Source: Holothuria scabra
Taxonomy: Eukaryota; Echinodermata; Holothuroidea; Aspidochirotida; Holothuriidae
Assembly: GCA_037179385.1 (NCBI GenBank)
Contig: CM074187.1
Span: 6,572,001 to 6,636,000 of the forward strand
Reading direction: 5' to 3'
Length of the DNA stretch: 64,000 nt
The notes below the pieces were generated by a model. The model saw only the letters and a list, made by a program, of their open reading frames with translations. It ran no database searches and had not been told where the DNA came from. The translations under genes and the position numbers were made by a program. Every line of letters starts with the position of its first letter. Position 1 is the first letter of the stretch. Shown here in pieces: positions 1 through 15,000 of the stretch.

Positions 1-86
1 ACCCAGACTTTCGTTTCAAAACCTACGCTCCAGTCGCCTTTCGATATTTCAGAGATTTGTTTGGAATCCAACCTGACGATTATCTG
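1..86 (+). CDS. PIP5K1: PIP5K1 exon: start of kinase domain (partial at window edge)
   Basis: Reading from base 3 gives 28 codons beginning [16 protein letters not shown] and ending in DDYL, the conserved start of the PIPK catalytic domain. The donor is GTAAAA at 87, phase 0. Bases 1-2 belong to the previous codon; the acceptor lies outside the window or exactly at its edge. Confidence 0.93.
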
Positions 87-3000
87 GTAAAAGCTGTCAC
101 AGGTTTTGATTTTCCCCTGTGTCATCCCTAATTGAACATTAACTTTAACATGAGACATCCATTCTAGATTTGCTGTGCTCACAGTGGATAGTTCACTGCC
201 CTGTCAGTTTCACCCTCCAGAACATGTCTGAAATGGATTTAAATTGGATTATTACAGTAGGCTAGGCAGTACAATAATGTGGTTGCAAGAAGTAAGGGTG
301 GAGTGGGAAAAAACCAAATAAAGGCTTTAATACCAAAGGTGTGCAGTGCATAATTAAGCAGTGTGACATGCTATTGATTAATTGTAGATGAAGCCATCAA
401 ACTGTATGAAACTTAACATGTATGGTAGAAAATCAACAAAATACATAAAATCCTGCTAAGAAGAATTCGGACACTGCAATAGTCATCAAATGAAGGAACT
501 CTTCAGTAAATTCATTTCATGATCTGTGCATGAAAGGGAAGAATCTTAAGAAATTGTAATGCAAAATCTCTGGGACTAGAAATTTTCATGATATTTTGTC
601 AGAACTTCCTAAAGGAGGTGAAATTTTAGTCACAGGAACAATATGTGCTAAGAGTAACCCAACTTGTAGCAATAACATATCCTGCCATTAGGAGAATCTT
701 ACCTCCCAGACGCTTCAATAATGACAGGCTTTTTTTTTTCTGTAACTGCTCAATGTATAAGACAGCATAGTTTATGTTAAACCAATCTTTGGTTAGTAAG
801 AAATTGGAGAAGGAGTAGGTATGGAATGGAGGGAGAAAAATGACAGCGTTTTAAAATTTATTTGAAGAAAGCATGCATATTATGGGATTTGTCATCTGCT
901 ACATCTAGAGTAGGTCTGAGGGTTTTTCTTTACAGACGTAGTGTTGTCATTAGATGGAAAATAAAATTATATTAAAACCTTAGACACTAGGTTATATGGC
1001 TCAGATTGCAGCAATAATAATTGTTCTGAAAATGTTAACAACATGTTTTTCCTGGTCATTTTCTGTAATTTTAGTGACAAAATTTAGACCCCTGTCTCTG
1101 TAGCCCATTGGTATAAGGTCTTCTCGAGGAATGCTTAACCCTTTACCGTTGTGCTCCGATCGGGGCATATTTGCGCGCCTCAGGAGTGGGCGGAAAAGCG
1201 GACGTAGCCCGCCCCGCATCGGCTTCCGTAGGCCATTGACCCTGTGACCTTAAACTATTGTCTCTCTCGCTGTTGTGGCCCAATTTTCGGGTAGCTACTC
1301 GCAGTTTTGAGCTCTGCGTGAAACAGTAAAGATGTGTGACAGCCGAGCTCTCCGCATGGGTCCAAAAGGACCCAAACAATGGTAACGGGTTAAAATAAGC
1401 CTGTGGAGTGTGTTTACTGCAAAGCTGATGCCACTGTCCCTGCGTGTGTGCACGTAAACCTTTAGCCGAGTGGTGCAGGTATTTTAGCTTAACCCTTTAC
1501 CATTGTGCTCCGATTGGGGCATATTTGCGCACCTCGGGAATGGGCGGAAAAGCGGACGTAGCCCGCCCCGCATCGGCATCCGTAGGCCATTGACCCTGTG
1601 ACCTTAAACTATTGTCTCTCTCGCTGTTGTGGCCGAATTTTCGGGTAGCTACTCGCAGTTTCGAGCTCCGCGTGAAACAGTAAAGATGTGTGACAGCCGA
1701 GATCTCCGCATGGGTCCAAAAGGACCCAAACAACGGTAAAGGGTTAATCCTCATCAGTTCTTTGCTTTTAAAAAGTTGTTTGGAGTCTTGTAAAATTGGC
1801 AGCTATGTCAGTCCACTTGTCATAGCACTGTTTTGGGTAAGCTACATGTGGTATAATCATGGCAGTACTGTAGACATGAAACATTTTTCCTGATGTTTAT
1901 GTATATCAAATTGAAAACAACAAATAAAGGAAAAGAATTCTCTGAGACGAGTAAATAGGTTCGCATGGACGATCTCCTCATGATTTAAAGGTTTAGCAGA
2001 ATTAACATAAATTAAAACTTTCTGTTTTCCCCCTCCTTCTAATAAACAGCTTCCTGTTTTGATCTTTGCCAGATTGCACTTGGTGAATACCAAGCAGTTG
2101 TTAGAATGTATTTGTTTAGTCTAGCTACATGAAATTGTTGGAGACATACCCTGCTATCAGTCATCCATCTGGTAACAGTCTTTACTTTCTTCATGGAAAG
2201 ATGTTTAAAACGAGATTTTCAATCATTTTGTCACCAGTCTTTAAAGCGTTTGCCTCAGAAGCACCGTTACTCTAATGCCCACAGAGTTTGTGTATTAACT
2301 ATGATTTATTTCTTCGCTTTAGATATCTCTAGTGGATCAGCCCCTGCGAGAACTCTCAAATCCTGGCGCCAGTGGCAGTGTCTTTTATCTATCGGATGAC
2401 GATGAATTCATCATCAAGACTGTACAGCATAAAGAGGCAGACTTTTTGCAGAAGCTTCTACCAGGATATTACATGGTAATACCACTTGGGGTTTTCTGGG
2501 AAGGAGTTTTTAAGAGTTCTTAAAGACCTATCCAAGGAGCACATTGTTTGCCACATATTTTGCCAAATTTACTTTCTTATTTTAAAGTGAGAAAGCTTAA
2601 AGCAGAGCACTAGTCATGGAACACCAACATTAGTAATGGATTGGCTGTGTTTCATCACATATACCTAAACCAGGTAGGGGTAGGTGTAGGTGCTCATGTA
2701 TCCAGAGAGGTGGAACACATTAACTTGCTGTGAGGATTCTTGTAATTATTTCCCCCCCCCCCCCCCCCCAGCTATTCAAGTTTCTACCAATTGCCCTTTC
2801 TTTGAACTTGGACTCTTCATTGTAGGGAAAATGTCTATGTTAATATGCATGTGAGGGGAAGGTGTGACTTACACCATCACAGAGGCCAAAATGTGGTATG
2901 CTTGCACCTTTTAAAAATTATGGGTCTAAACCTTCCCTCCTGCCTTATGCATCTTTTGAACTTGGAGTAAAAGATTCGTATGAGGCAAAGTTCCTGTAAA

Positions 3001-6000
3001 ATTCTTTTTTTTTCCTGCCCTTCAGAATTTGAATCAGAATCCTAGAACACTTTTACCAAAGTTTTATGGTTTGTACACATACCAGAGCGGAGGACGAAAT
3101 ATTCGACTGATAGTAATGAACAACCTTCTACCATCTCATTTGAAAATGCATCAAAAATTTGACCTGAAGGGGTCAACATTTAAGAGGAAGTCTTCAAAGG
3201 TAAGGTACACTATGTTTTTGGCAAGACCCTTACAAATTATTGAACTCTCTCTCACAACACAGGACAGGCAAGGAGAGAGGGTGCTGCAGGGAAAAGAGGG
3301 AAGGGAGGGGGGGATAACTTTGGATTGGTAAGATGGTGACTTCCACTGTGGCTAGGTATGTACTGTATAACAGGAGGAGGACATTGTGAGAGATTATGGT
3401 TCAGCTATATGAGAAGTGGAGAGGGTTCTAAAGGAGAAGGGTCTGAAGACAAGGTGTGATAAGTCCATTCTGTAATTAACTGGCAAAAATGAGAAGAAAG
3501 TGTTCAACAAGGTGCAAGTGTTTTGTTTTTCCTGGAGCAGAATTTTGTGTTGATTGTAATGAGGTAGATGAGGTAAGTACCTAATGAAAAATGAGGTGAA
3601 GTTCACAGGAAAAAGAAATTTAGTAAAGTAAATATATAGAACCTGTGCCACATAGTAGCACATTTAATGACAAGTCTTGATTTTCTCAAATTTTAGAAAT
3701 TCGTAGCTCATTATATCTCCTGTTTTGCTTAATTTTGCTTTAGTTGAAGTTTAAATTGTAGTACATATGGACAATATGTCTGTGTGACATTTTAAAACTA
3801 TCTAACAAGTCACGTTGAATATAGCAGTATTGTCTTTTGAAGAAATTTTTGTCTATATCATTAACCAATAAGTATGAAATTGAGTTATGTTGTTTAGGAT
3901 GCAAAACCGAGTGTTAAGAACAGAGTTTGCCACTTACAGTATAAAATAAAGTTATGATGCTTTTTAGCTGTTCCTTTCTATTGTCCCTTTCCCTCTTCTG
4001 TTAACTATCTTCTGTAAACTATCTTCAGTCCAAAGGTGTTTTAAATGATTATAAATCATGCAGTGAATAAAAGAAGTGAATATAACTGTAAAAATGCTTT
4101 TTACTCTGTAGTATGAAAAAACGAAATCTTCACCAACTCTGAAGGACTTGGACTTTTTGGAAGAAATACCGGATGGCCTTCACCTAGATGCACATACATA
4201 CAATGCTCTTACCAAGACACTCCAGAGAGACTGTAGAGTGAGTTTCTTTATTGACATAATGAGCACAGTGACATAGTGTCTGTATGGTTAGGGTGACTCT
4301 CGGGTCCCCTGACTGACAAAAATTGCCTGCCCAGCTCCCTCTTTTGGTTTTAAACATCTTGCTTTAACGCACCTCTGCAGGCCAGTCTTTCCCCTCTGAT
4401 GAAAATCTTTAGCTCCACCTCTTAATAAGCATCTACTTTGAAGTAAGGTGTTTAGAACTTGGTCTTCAAGTGGATTGTTTTAGTTTTACTCAAACTTTCT
4501 TGCACAGACTTCCTATACATGGGCAGAGCATACTGCATGGTAGATTATCGCTACCGTAGCGTGGGAAAAAGTGCACCAAGATGGCTGTGTGCTATGATTT
4601 GGTGTGAAAGTTTGGACTTGCTCAAGTATTTCCCATATTTTGTAAGAAAGTTGAAATATTTTTGAAATATGGCAAGGTAAGGTCAGAATCACTTTAGGTA
4701 TTGTAGGAATATGATATTCTTTCCCATTCAAGTTTAACTTTTGTTTAAAATATAACAGAGTCAACATCAAATCAGACGATTTATAAGTTCATAGGTCCAT
4801 CTTGGTGCGTCTTTTTTGTCCCAGTTCCTGGCGACCAACTACGTATAGGACGTACAAGTTACATGCTCTGTCCATGTATATAAGTCTGTGCTTTCTTGTG
4901 ACTGTAACTTCAGGCATAGGTTTAAAAGTAGTAAATTAAAATCTACATCAACCCGTACGTTAGGTGGGGTCTGCTGGTATTAAGTGGAAGAGAATGATCA
5001 AGGGTGGCCTTGCTCCTCGTTGAAGGGCAAGGGCGCCCTGGTTCTTGATGCTATTGGTTTACCAGGGTTACTTACAAGTAAGTAGGGATTACATATTTAA
5101 ACAGGAGGTTAGTATGGGCACTTGTACATTCACAATCCCGGGAGTTTTGGGGATACTATTGGTCATTTTGTTGTGCATTTTACACAGGCAGCTATTATTA
5201 CAGTATTTATGTTTCTCTTTTGCAGGTTTTAGAGAGCTTCAAAATCATGGACTATAGTTTATTAGTTGCTATTCATAATTTGGACCAAGCAGAAAGAGAT
5301 GCAGTAAGTTACTATTAGTGATTGACGTAATTCAATCATTTTATGTCATGTTTCTGCCATGTTTTTTCTCCTTTTTGGGGGGGGGGAGGGGCAGGGGTGT
5401 GGTATTTTGCAGGTAACAGTAAGATTGTTCAGGGGTATGATTTAGAGAGAGACGGACTGCATCATGTGTTTGAATTTTTCAATTTGTATAGCATTGTGTT
5501 TGTTGTGGGGACAGGGTTAAAATAATTTAATTGCCAGGGCCCAAAGAATTACGTTTAGCAAAAGGAGTTTGCTTAAATTGATGTTGTAGTTAATTTTTCT
5601 AAGACTGTGAAGTGTGCATTTTCTGCTTGCCTTTTGTTTAAGCATATGGATGCTGTGATAATTGGATGATGGGATACTTGCTGTTTATGTGAATGAGAAT
5701 ATGTGGGATATTGCTTTTGAGTGTAGATCAGTGTGTTTTAGTTATCCTTGGATATTTCTTGAAAGTTTCCTTAATAGAATAACCTCATGCGTGTTGTGTC
5801 AGATCTGTTATATTACATTAAATATCAAATTACTCATTTTGTAACATTATATCATGTGACATTACATTCCTTCCCACCTATTTGTTGGATTACTTGTAGT
5901 TAAATCTGCTGGTAGGCTGTCATTGTCACCTGAAATATTTGTTCGTTACATTAGTTGACATATTTTACTTTCAGCTTTTTAAATAGTTACCTAAGTCAAA

Positions 6001-9000
6001 GAGAAGAAATTTTGAAAGAGTTAAGTTGCATAAACTTGAAAATATTTACTTGTTTTGTTCCTTGCAGAGGGGAGGTAGAACTACTCCAACATATAATGGT
6101 GGAGACAACTCATCCCCTCCTCCTGAAACGCCAAAGTCAATGGATCCACCTAGTCACCCAGAGACCCCTAGAGACTTCAATACTGCCCCAGAAGATCCCT
6201 TGATGTTATCCAAAGGTAAGTTTGCAACATGAAACAGATGACTGTGGCAATTAGTTAGATAGAGCTTTAAGACTCAATTTTGAACCTTTTTGGTTAATTT
6301 AGCAGCACTTGCTTTATTACATTTGTGGGGCACCGAGTTGTTTTTCCTACTCTTTTGCTTATGCAGAGCATCATGCACAATAGCAGCAATTTTCCTTTTT
6401 TCAACCGGTGAATAAAAATCCATATTTTCCTTCTGAGAAGTGGATTCTCCACCTCTAGACAAAACAGATGTTACTGAGATGGAGTACTTTGAAATAATGC
6501 TTTATTTTGTTGAAAGTCTCCAGCAGCCATGTGAGCATAATTAATTGTACTTAATGCTTTCCTTTATTTCTTATTTGTTTATTTTGTCTCAACTGATACA
6601 CATTTGTCTGCATATTTTCTTGTTTAGGTATTTCTCACAAATTAGAAAGATCTTTTTCAAAGAGTCGGAAAATTGCCAAACATTCAACAACAAGAGAAGC
6701 TATCCAAGGCCAGTCAGAAACATTCATGCCTGATGTAGAGGGAGAATCGTAAGAGCCATTTGCTTTGTTTTGCTTTAAGTTTTTGACCCCTGACCTGTGA
6801 GTGTGCGATTGAAGCACATTACACCTAACTTCACATAACTGAACTTCACACTGTGCTACTTATTATAGCAAGGATTAAAGATTGAGCATTGTATTCACTG
6901 TGAATGTTTTCAAAGAGAATAGAAACACTGTACATGTGCTTGAAAATTCCAACTTGTTGTAATGATGGGAGAAAATTCACGAAATTTGAATAAAATTGGT
7001 AGAAACGAAGTGTTAAGAACATGACACAAATTGTTTAAGTTTAATTACCTGCTGAGTGGTCATAATTACCATACAACTGACCTTCTTGCAAACTTGTAAA
7101 TTGTCTTTGTGTGTGCATTCATACTATCATAAATTGGCACCATCTAAAGTGTGGTGGGGGTGGCTTGGTGGAGGTGGCTAAGTATGTTGGGGTGACTTGG
7201 TGGTTGAGTGAACTACCTTGCTCACTAGATGTCCCCGGATCAAATCCTTAAAGAAATGCAAGGAAATTTTCTAATGGCTGAATGGTTCTTGTTCAGCATA
7301 GTTGTTCACAGTGATGCTGAGGTGGTTCCAATTGGTAAAATATAATTTGGGAATCTTATTGTTCCTGTCAGGAAGTTGTCCACTGTGCTCAGTTCAGCTG
7401 TCAAGCAGTGGTGGCCCTCCTCCCCTCCTATCCTTTGGGAAAGTGGCTACAGACTGTATCAGTCAAGTCTGTCAGAAAAGGGTATTTAATGGTGGTCTTT
7501 TGGACAGGATTGGGAGATTAATCCATGCCTGCATCCTTAGCATCTGTACACTTGTCCAAAATAAAAGGCAAATCTCTCCAGAATCCACCCATGCTTACTT
7601 TGGTATAAGGTCCTAGATGAGCCAATTGGCATCCTTTTCCTCAAATGTTCAAATGTCAAAGCTTCATTTGGTACTACGTGTTGTAAAATAGTGATGAATG
7701 TATGTTTCTTCCTGAAACCAGTTTGAGATAATTACTACTTTGCCTGTTACAATGTCTCCAACTATCCAAGATTTTGTTGGCCAGTCTTATGTTTCTAGGC
7801 GGGAAACATGGGTGCTTTTCCACATTTTGCATGTAGATGTAGCCTAAATAATGTAAAGAGAGGAGTGGCATTGTTGCTTTCATTACAGGTCAAAGGTCAC
7901 ATGAAATCACATGAGGTCAAATGCAGAAACCCTGGTAAATACAAAACTCACAAAAGAAAACATGCTATTAGTGTTTCCCATGTAGGTGTGTTACATTTAG
8001 AGAAGAAGATGCTGTGTGTAGAGGTCGGAAGTCACCTGGGGTCAGATCTGAATACCTGATTCACATTATGTCAAAAAACGACACTCGGATGCCTGTAATA
8101 CTTAGAATGTAGGTGATGTGTTTAAAAAGTAGAACTTCTGTTTTTAGTAAAGGTCATAGCTCTGGTGGTGCCATCATTGGTGGCATTTTGAACGTTTGTT
8201 GACAGGGTACCTTAAAATAGGAAGCTTTTAGAATTTAAAGCAGGCAGATAAGTTTTTGACTCAGTGAACCTTACAGTTTCTATGGTCAAAACTTGCTGAG
8301 GTCTCTTAGGGTTAAAATATAAAAACTACAACTGTCATAATGAGATAAGAATTTGGTGGCTGCAGTTTCTAGGTTAGTGCATTCGAGTGTGTGTGTGTAC
8401 TTTGTCGGGCCTATGCACCTTATGAAAGCTGAAGATAAGTAAAATGTGTTTATTGAACCTCAATGCAAGTGTGCATTCTAGTTACAAAATGATAGCATGA
8501 AGATTAAAGTGCCACGAGAGACAGTATTCACAGTGTGATGTATTGGAATGCTATCATGAAACAGAAATGCAACTAGGTTTGCTGGGTTGTAAATTAAACT
8601 TAAAGGCAAAATGTAGCTGTTTCATTCAACCTTTGATTTCAAGCATGAGATAAGTATTTTTAAGTGCACTGGATAAGCCTTATTTTCATCACAACCTCAC
8701 TGTTGTCCAGGAAGTCATTTAATTAATTTGTCATTAAACTTTGATTACTTTTGGCATTCGTACATAATCATGAAAATCATTCCTTGTTTTTGCACCACAT
8801 CCTGTACAAGGTTTTCCAGACAAACGCACTTTATCTTTTAAAGTAATACCATTTCACTTCATGACTGTGCTGAAAATGTTGCATGTCATATAAAGCTGCA
8901 GGGTTTGATGGGATTGGAAATTACTCTCTTCATGGGAAATGTTTCTTTTTTATGCATCCTTGCTCCATCAACGTGCCAGGTCTGCAGAACTTAGTATTAT

Positions 9001-12000
9001 TTTAATGTCAGAGTTTTTACTAGTCACAATTTATTGTACCCTAGGGGTGATGTACACTTCAGATTATCTTGTCAAATGGGTTCATCTCAAAACTAGGTCA
9101 TTGTATCTTCATGTTTTTAGGTAATTACTGGGATTTGCTTCAGTTTTAGAGTCAGCTCCTGAAGTGAATGTTTTTAGACTTACATTGTTAATAGAACACT
9201 GTAAGCCATGACAATATCTTGTAAATGTTATAGGGAGGAAGGAGGAAATTGGTCACAATTAAATAATAACAACAGCAACAATAATTACCACAGTATTGAT
9301 ATAGATGGTATACATAGGGTGATAGGAGGTAGGTATCATCCCTCACACACTCCCACTCCAGCTAGTTTTGGGAAATTGAGCTTAAAATCAAGAGCGCTAA
9401 ATTGCATCACATTAATAGCATATGCAAAAAAGAATGATTGTAAAGTCAAAAGTAGACCAGTTAATCAAAAAATCAAATGAAAAGGGTTTGCCTTGTAAAC
9501 CTTGAAAGTTTTATGCAGATCCAAAGAATCAGTTTGTGTAATATTGTGATACAACACTTCATAGATGGGAGGGCATTCTTTATTAAGCATAGGATCTGTG
9601 ATGTAAACCTAAAATATTTTTCATGGTGTATTCCTTTCATGATTCGGTATGAGAAATGCAGCATTAGTCCTGCTTTGACAGGGCCCATACAGACAATGTT
9701 GTATATGTGCAGTACATTAATTAGTGTAATTCCCTGGAACTAGTCCCAAGAAGCATGAAGGTGCTGCAGAATGTTGGAAGCACTAACTGAACCCTTACCC
9801 TGATCCCTAATCCCATCCTAACTGTAAAAACTACCTTATTCCTAATCCATAAGCTTAACCCCCAAAATGACCCCCATTAGTTTAGTGTAATCTAAAATTC
9901 TGTGGCACTGTCTTAGTGATACTTAATTAAAAAATATGGTCATCATTGTAGGTTTTGCACCAAACTGAACACACTTCAGCAGAGAGTGTTGATAGATTAT
10001 GTGGCTAAGGTAGTTACCTGTGTTTGACCATTGTCTCATACCAGCATGTAAATGGATCAGTATTCATTAATGTAGACTTGGACTTCCAAACATTTGTGTA
10101 GCATGAGTGCAACACAAATGTTATCAGTGCCTCACTGTAGATTTGTCCCCTGGATGTGTAAAACCAGTCATTTATCATCTTCAGAGTATTTTTCACATGT
10201 TCAGATCTTTATGTGCAATATTTCCTACCACAAAACAGTCTTAACTCCTGATTTCAATGACAAAAGCCAGAATTTTACTTGATGCTTGCACCCACTGTCT
10301 ACAACCACTCTGAGGCTTATTGGGTTTATAATATCAGGGCTGATAATATAATATTTTATAATATAATAATTTTTATAATATCAGGGCTGATAACATCAAG
10401 TGAAGTTCGGGTATTCTACCAAAGACTGGGATTTTAGACTTGTTTAGTAATCAGCAGTGTTATGACTTCAACTGTAATATGATTTTGTGCAAATGGCTTG
10501 TCAGCTTGATGTTGCGATGAACCTCTGATGTTTTCATTTTTTCCCAAATTTGATTTGCTCCATAATATCAAACTTTCAAGCAAATTGTCTAAAGACTGTC
10601 CAGTATTGAGTGGATTAACCTAACAGATAATTTCTTACAGGAAATACTCGTGGTAGATTATTTAAGTAAGGGCTATTCCGCATTCTGAGGATCTCTTCAC
10701 AACTTCATCTTTCGTAAGCATGTCATTGTTTGATGTGGTTTCATGTACAAATGAAAACATGTTCAGTAGTCTTCAGTATTTATAAATACTTGAAATACAA
10801 AAACTATTACTTACATGGATTATGGTATTGTGTCATGTGATATAACAGAGATATCCATTCCTGGAGATATCCTCATGTGACAAGTTTTAAAAGTTATATT
10901 AAAGTGTAGTTATTTCAATGGTTTCCATGCATAAACAAACCTTTATTTTCTTTCCAATTATAGCTGTGGTGGTATTCCTGCCAAGAATAGCAAAGGAGAG
11001 AGACTCTTACTGTTTTTAGGTATTATAGATATTCTGCAGTGTTACAAGTAAGTCTTTGTTTATTATTGCTACTAAAGGAGTAAGTAACACCTATGCATCA
11101 GCTCTCACATTGTCAGATAGAGGTTATCACACAGCTAAATATTTATTATAAATACTTAACCTCTTTGCTACACATGGTTTGGCTGCGAAACCTTAATTAA
11201 CCATTTCTGCATAGGTGTGGTTTTGCTGTGAAACCATAGCACTCATCTGTGTCCTGGAGTCGCTTATTATAAATCAATGGTATGTAATTGTGTTTTGGAC
11301 ATTAAATAGGCTTGAAGAGGAGACACTTTATACATGTGTCCTCTTGGGGTATAGTGAGCACAAATACCGAGGCATCCACTCAAAAACTTATAATTGCGTG
11401 GAGCCCGTACGTAAGTATTGAGTATACATAATATAATACATAGTGTGGTGCGCTGGGCTGCCTTCTGTAGCAAAAGGTTTAAGGAGTAAGTTACACATAC
11501 ACATAGCATTTTACAGCAGAGGGTGTAATACAGATTTTTTGTCTGTAACCCTCTTCTGGTCCTTATAGACAAATCCGGACAGCAAGTTATGGTCTGATTT
11601 CAGTCGGCCATAACTGGGGTCCGTCACCTTTAAATCTTTCGATTTCCTTGCTTACCTTTATCATGGATGGCTGTACACTAATTTGTATCTTAAATTCTCC
11701 AATTTCACTAAATATGAGGGTTTGAAATTCTTGTAAACAATAAATAAAGACAATTTTAGGCTGATGAACCTCACTAATGGCGGCCTACAGTCACTAAAAA
11801 CAAGCGCTTATCGGTTTCGTCTATTCTACTAGGGTTTTTATAATTTCAGAAATAAAACTTCCTGATTGGTTTAGGAAGTAATTTTTATGCTGCTTTACTT
11901 TGATAAGATTTCAATGCATGGATCTCTCACTGTAACCCACTTTGAAATGCTGAGTGCAGATTTTCTCTTAACTTCCAAGAACTTGGCACTCTTTTGTAAG

Positions 12001-15000
12001 TTTCATTTCAGTAGGACTTGTGGACATAACCACAGTGCAATGAGCCTGACATTTCAAAGTCTCTTAGTTTTCCCACCAGTACAAAGACCTTAGTACTGAT
12101 ACCAGATTTTCTCTGTGTAGCATGACTGTTAACAGTGTTAAATCTTTTTAGTTGCTAATGTCACTTGCCTTAAATCACTGTTAGAAGTGTGATTTTTACA
12201 CACCTAGATAAAGAATGTAATCTATTAAAGTTAAATAAAATAGTACACCAACCACACTCCAAATTTCCTGAGGAGTGTGATTTGTAGTGTACCTGAAAAA
12301 TCTTAAATTCAAGGCCTATATTAACATTGGAACATAGAGCATCACAAGTGCAACTTCATGAAATAAGAGTTTCTAGTAAGATCGGGTGACATTCAACTGT
12401 GTGGGCCTGTTGAGTGCCCATCTGCATTAATATTACATATAAAATCTTGGAATGACAGTACTCTTAAAGTGCATATTTGACAGTACACTGGGTTTATACA
12501 TACTTGCACAAAAACTGATTGCCAAATTATTTTTGCACAGTTGCTAGTATGAGTAGAAATTCATGCATGTGTGCAGGTGAAGGTGTCATTAATACAAAAC
12601 TTGATTTTCATATCCTTTTTGTGCAACAGCTGGTGTAAATTCAAGTTCTATACCAAAGACATATACTTATGTACATGTGTGTACAAAACTTGTTCATGCA
12701 TGCATGGAAGTGTAAAAGTTATCATTTAATATTTATAGTACCAGTTCAAAATCTCAATTTGTGCTCTCTGAGTACATGATGCTGACTTGCATACAAATGC
12801 GAAAACATTTTCATATGAATCCTTGTACAAAGCCTGCAATCACCGGTTTGCAAACAAGTACATAGTCAAGTTTGAGTTCCAGTACAAACCCACAGTTACT
12901 GGTATGCATGCAATTATCAAAACACACTTTATTATATGAGTTTCAGCACAAAATGTACAATAACTGGCAAGCATACTAGTAGAGGGTGATATCATTATGA
13001 ACACCAGTACAAAACTTAATTTTTGTTTTTTCTGAGTATAATCACTGGCATTTATAACTTGTACCAATAACGTACTTAATTACAAGTACTAGTGCAGATA
13101 CTGTGTCCAAACTATTGCTTCGTTGTCGTGATGTATCTCAAATATGGATTAATAAATGAGATTTTTTTCTCTCAATTTAGATTAAAAAAGAAGATGGAAC
13201 ACACATACAAAGCTCTGATTCATGATGGAGATACTGTATCTGTGTGTAGACCAGACTTCTATGCTAAGAGGTTCCAGGAATTCATGTTACAGAAAGTTTT
13301 CAAGAAAATACCTCGTAAGTGAACTGAACTTAATTGGATATACACATTGAACTTTAAGTGGAGTTCTTTTGTTTTTGTTTCACAGTTTACTTCCAATCAC
13401 TGTTTCCTCTAAGAATTGATACATTGGGTCAATACTCCCAGTATGAGAAAAACTTGAGTTTGAAATTTCAGTTTTGTGAAACTGTACACACATTAAATGT
13501 GGGAAAAACTAAACTCTGTTTTTTTTCCCCTCAAATAATATTAGTGCATCAAATTGACAACCCCTTGTGTCAAAGTCACCCCTAACAGCTTGGCATAAGC
13601 ACTGCTTCTGATATTCATCTTAATTTTAAGTAACAAATCTAATTCATGTGTTTAAAATCCAAATTTTTCACAATGAAATTTGTTTCAAATCATTTAAAAA
13701 TTGTAAGGTTGTATATCAGTGGTAAAAGCCTTTTTCTATTTGTTTTGAATTGTTGTCGGAGTTTTATGTAATCAGGTTCTATGGCAAATTTCTTTACAAT
13801 ACCTGATGAATTTTAACTCCCAAAGCAAACTAGATCTCTTGTAAAAACATTTGCTGGGGTCTTAGTTCTGTTTTTATAATTATGAAAGTGATATTCATGC
13901 CAATAAATACAAAGGCTCTTGGTATAATCAGAGTCCGACTCATACTAAGGGATGGAAAAATTATAAACCATCTGTCTGTAAGAATGGTCATAATTTGAAA
14001 AGCACATGTGTGTCACTGTTGCAAATTAAGTTATGCAGAATCATCTCATTTTAGTTGTATTTTTGATGATTAAATTGTAAAGTACACTTCTTCTTTAATG
14101 GGAAGATATGAGGTGTTCACTTTGGGATAGATCATTTTAACAAAAGGATAGGCACAGAACATCACCCTTCTAGAAATCATTGATGTAAGATGTTCCCCTT
14201 TATTTTATATAACATTCTTATCTTTGTTTTTGTTCAAATATCACCCAGAGGAGGTTGATGTTTTGTTGGGTAACACACAAATTTATAATTTAGTTTTCCA
14301 TTTTCAATTGAGCATTTGCTTTCTTTCTTTCTTTGTTTTTGTTTTTTTTTTTTTTTTTTTAATAATTGAAGTGTCTTTAAACCGAGTCAAGATTTAGTTT
14401 GTTTTAGACACTGGTATGCTAAAAACAGAATCATTTGCCTACTGCCTGTTTTAGTTCATGTGGAGGGTCAATCCAGAAAGAATTTCTCTTTTCGCTCCAT
14501 ATCAAAACTGTCGGTTACAGCTGTTTCAGCAAGGCTGCAGCTGTCTTCTTCATGCTTTGTTCCTTCACACATTCATATAGCAGAATTTTAGTTAATCTGC
14601 TTAATGTGTATCAAATTAAAGCCTGGCTGCAGCTGCAAAGCTTGGCTGAGGGGGCTGCAGCTTTGCTATTTTGACAACATACGAACATTGAAGGAAATAT
14701 ATATTTTTCAAAATTTCTTTTCCTTAATCCTGTTTCCCATTTTCTCATGAAAACAGGGATAGATATCGACTTATTTTCATTTCATGTTTATTTTGAAATT
14801 CCTTTTTTTTTTTTAAGATTTTAGCACACCCTGCATGTCTCTGGATCCATATTTGCATGGTTTATGGGAAATAACTTAGAAAATTAAAAAAATTGTAAAA
14901 GGAAAGTATCACTTAATTTTAAAAGTGTGTTTCAGGAAAAGAAAGGTATGCTTTGAACTTTTTTACTTCAAGTGTTATTAATATGAGACTTTCAAAGGGA

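Larger units (their letters stand above)
87..2322 (+). other. PIP5K1 intron with two TTAA-flanked MITEs
   Basis: The intron runs from GTAAAA to a TTTAG acceptor. It holds two copies of a 251-bp TTAA-flanked element (annotated separately), about 95 bp apart. I see no other structure in it; the open frames on its minus strand are translations of the MITEs. Confidence 0.8.
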
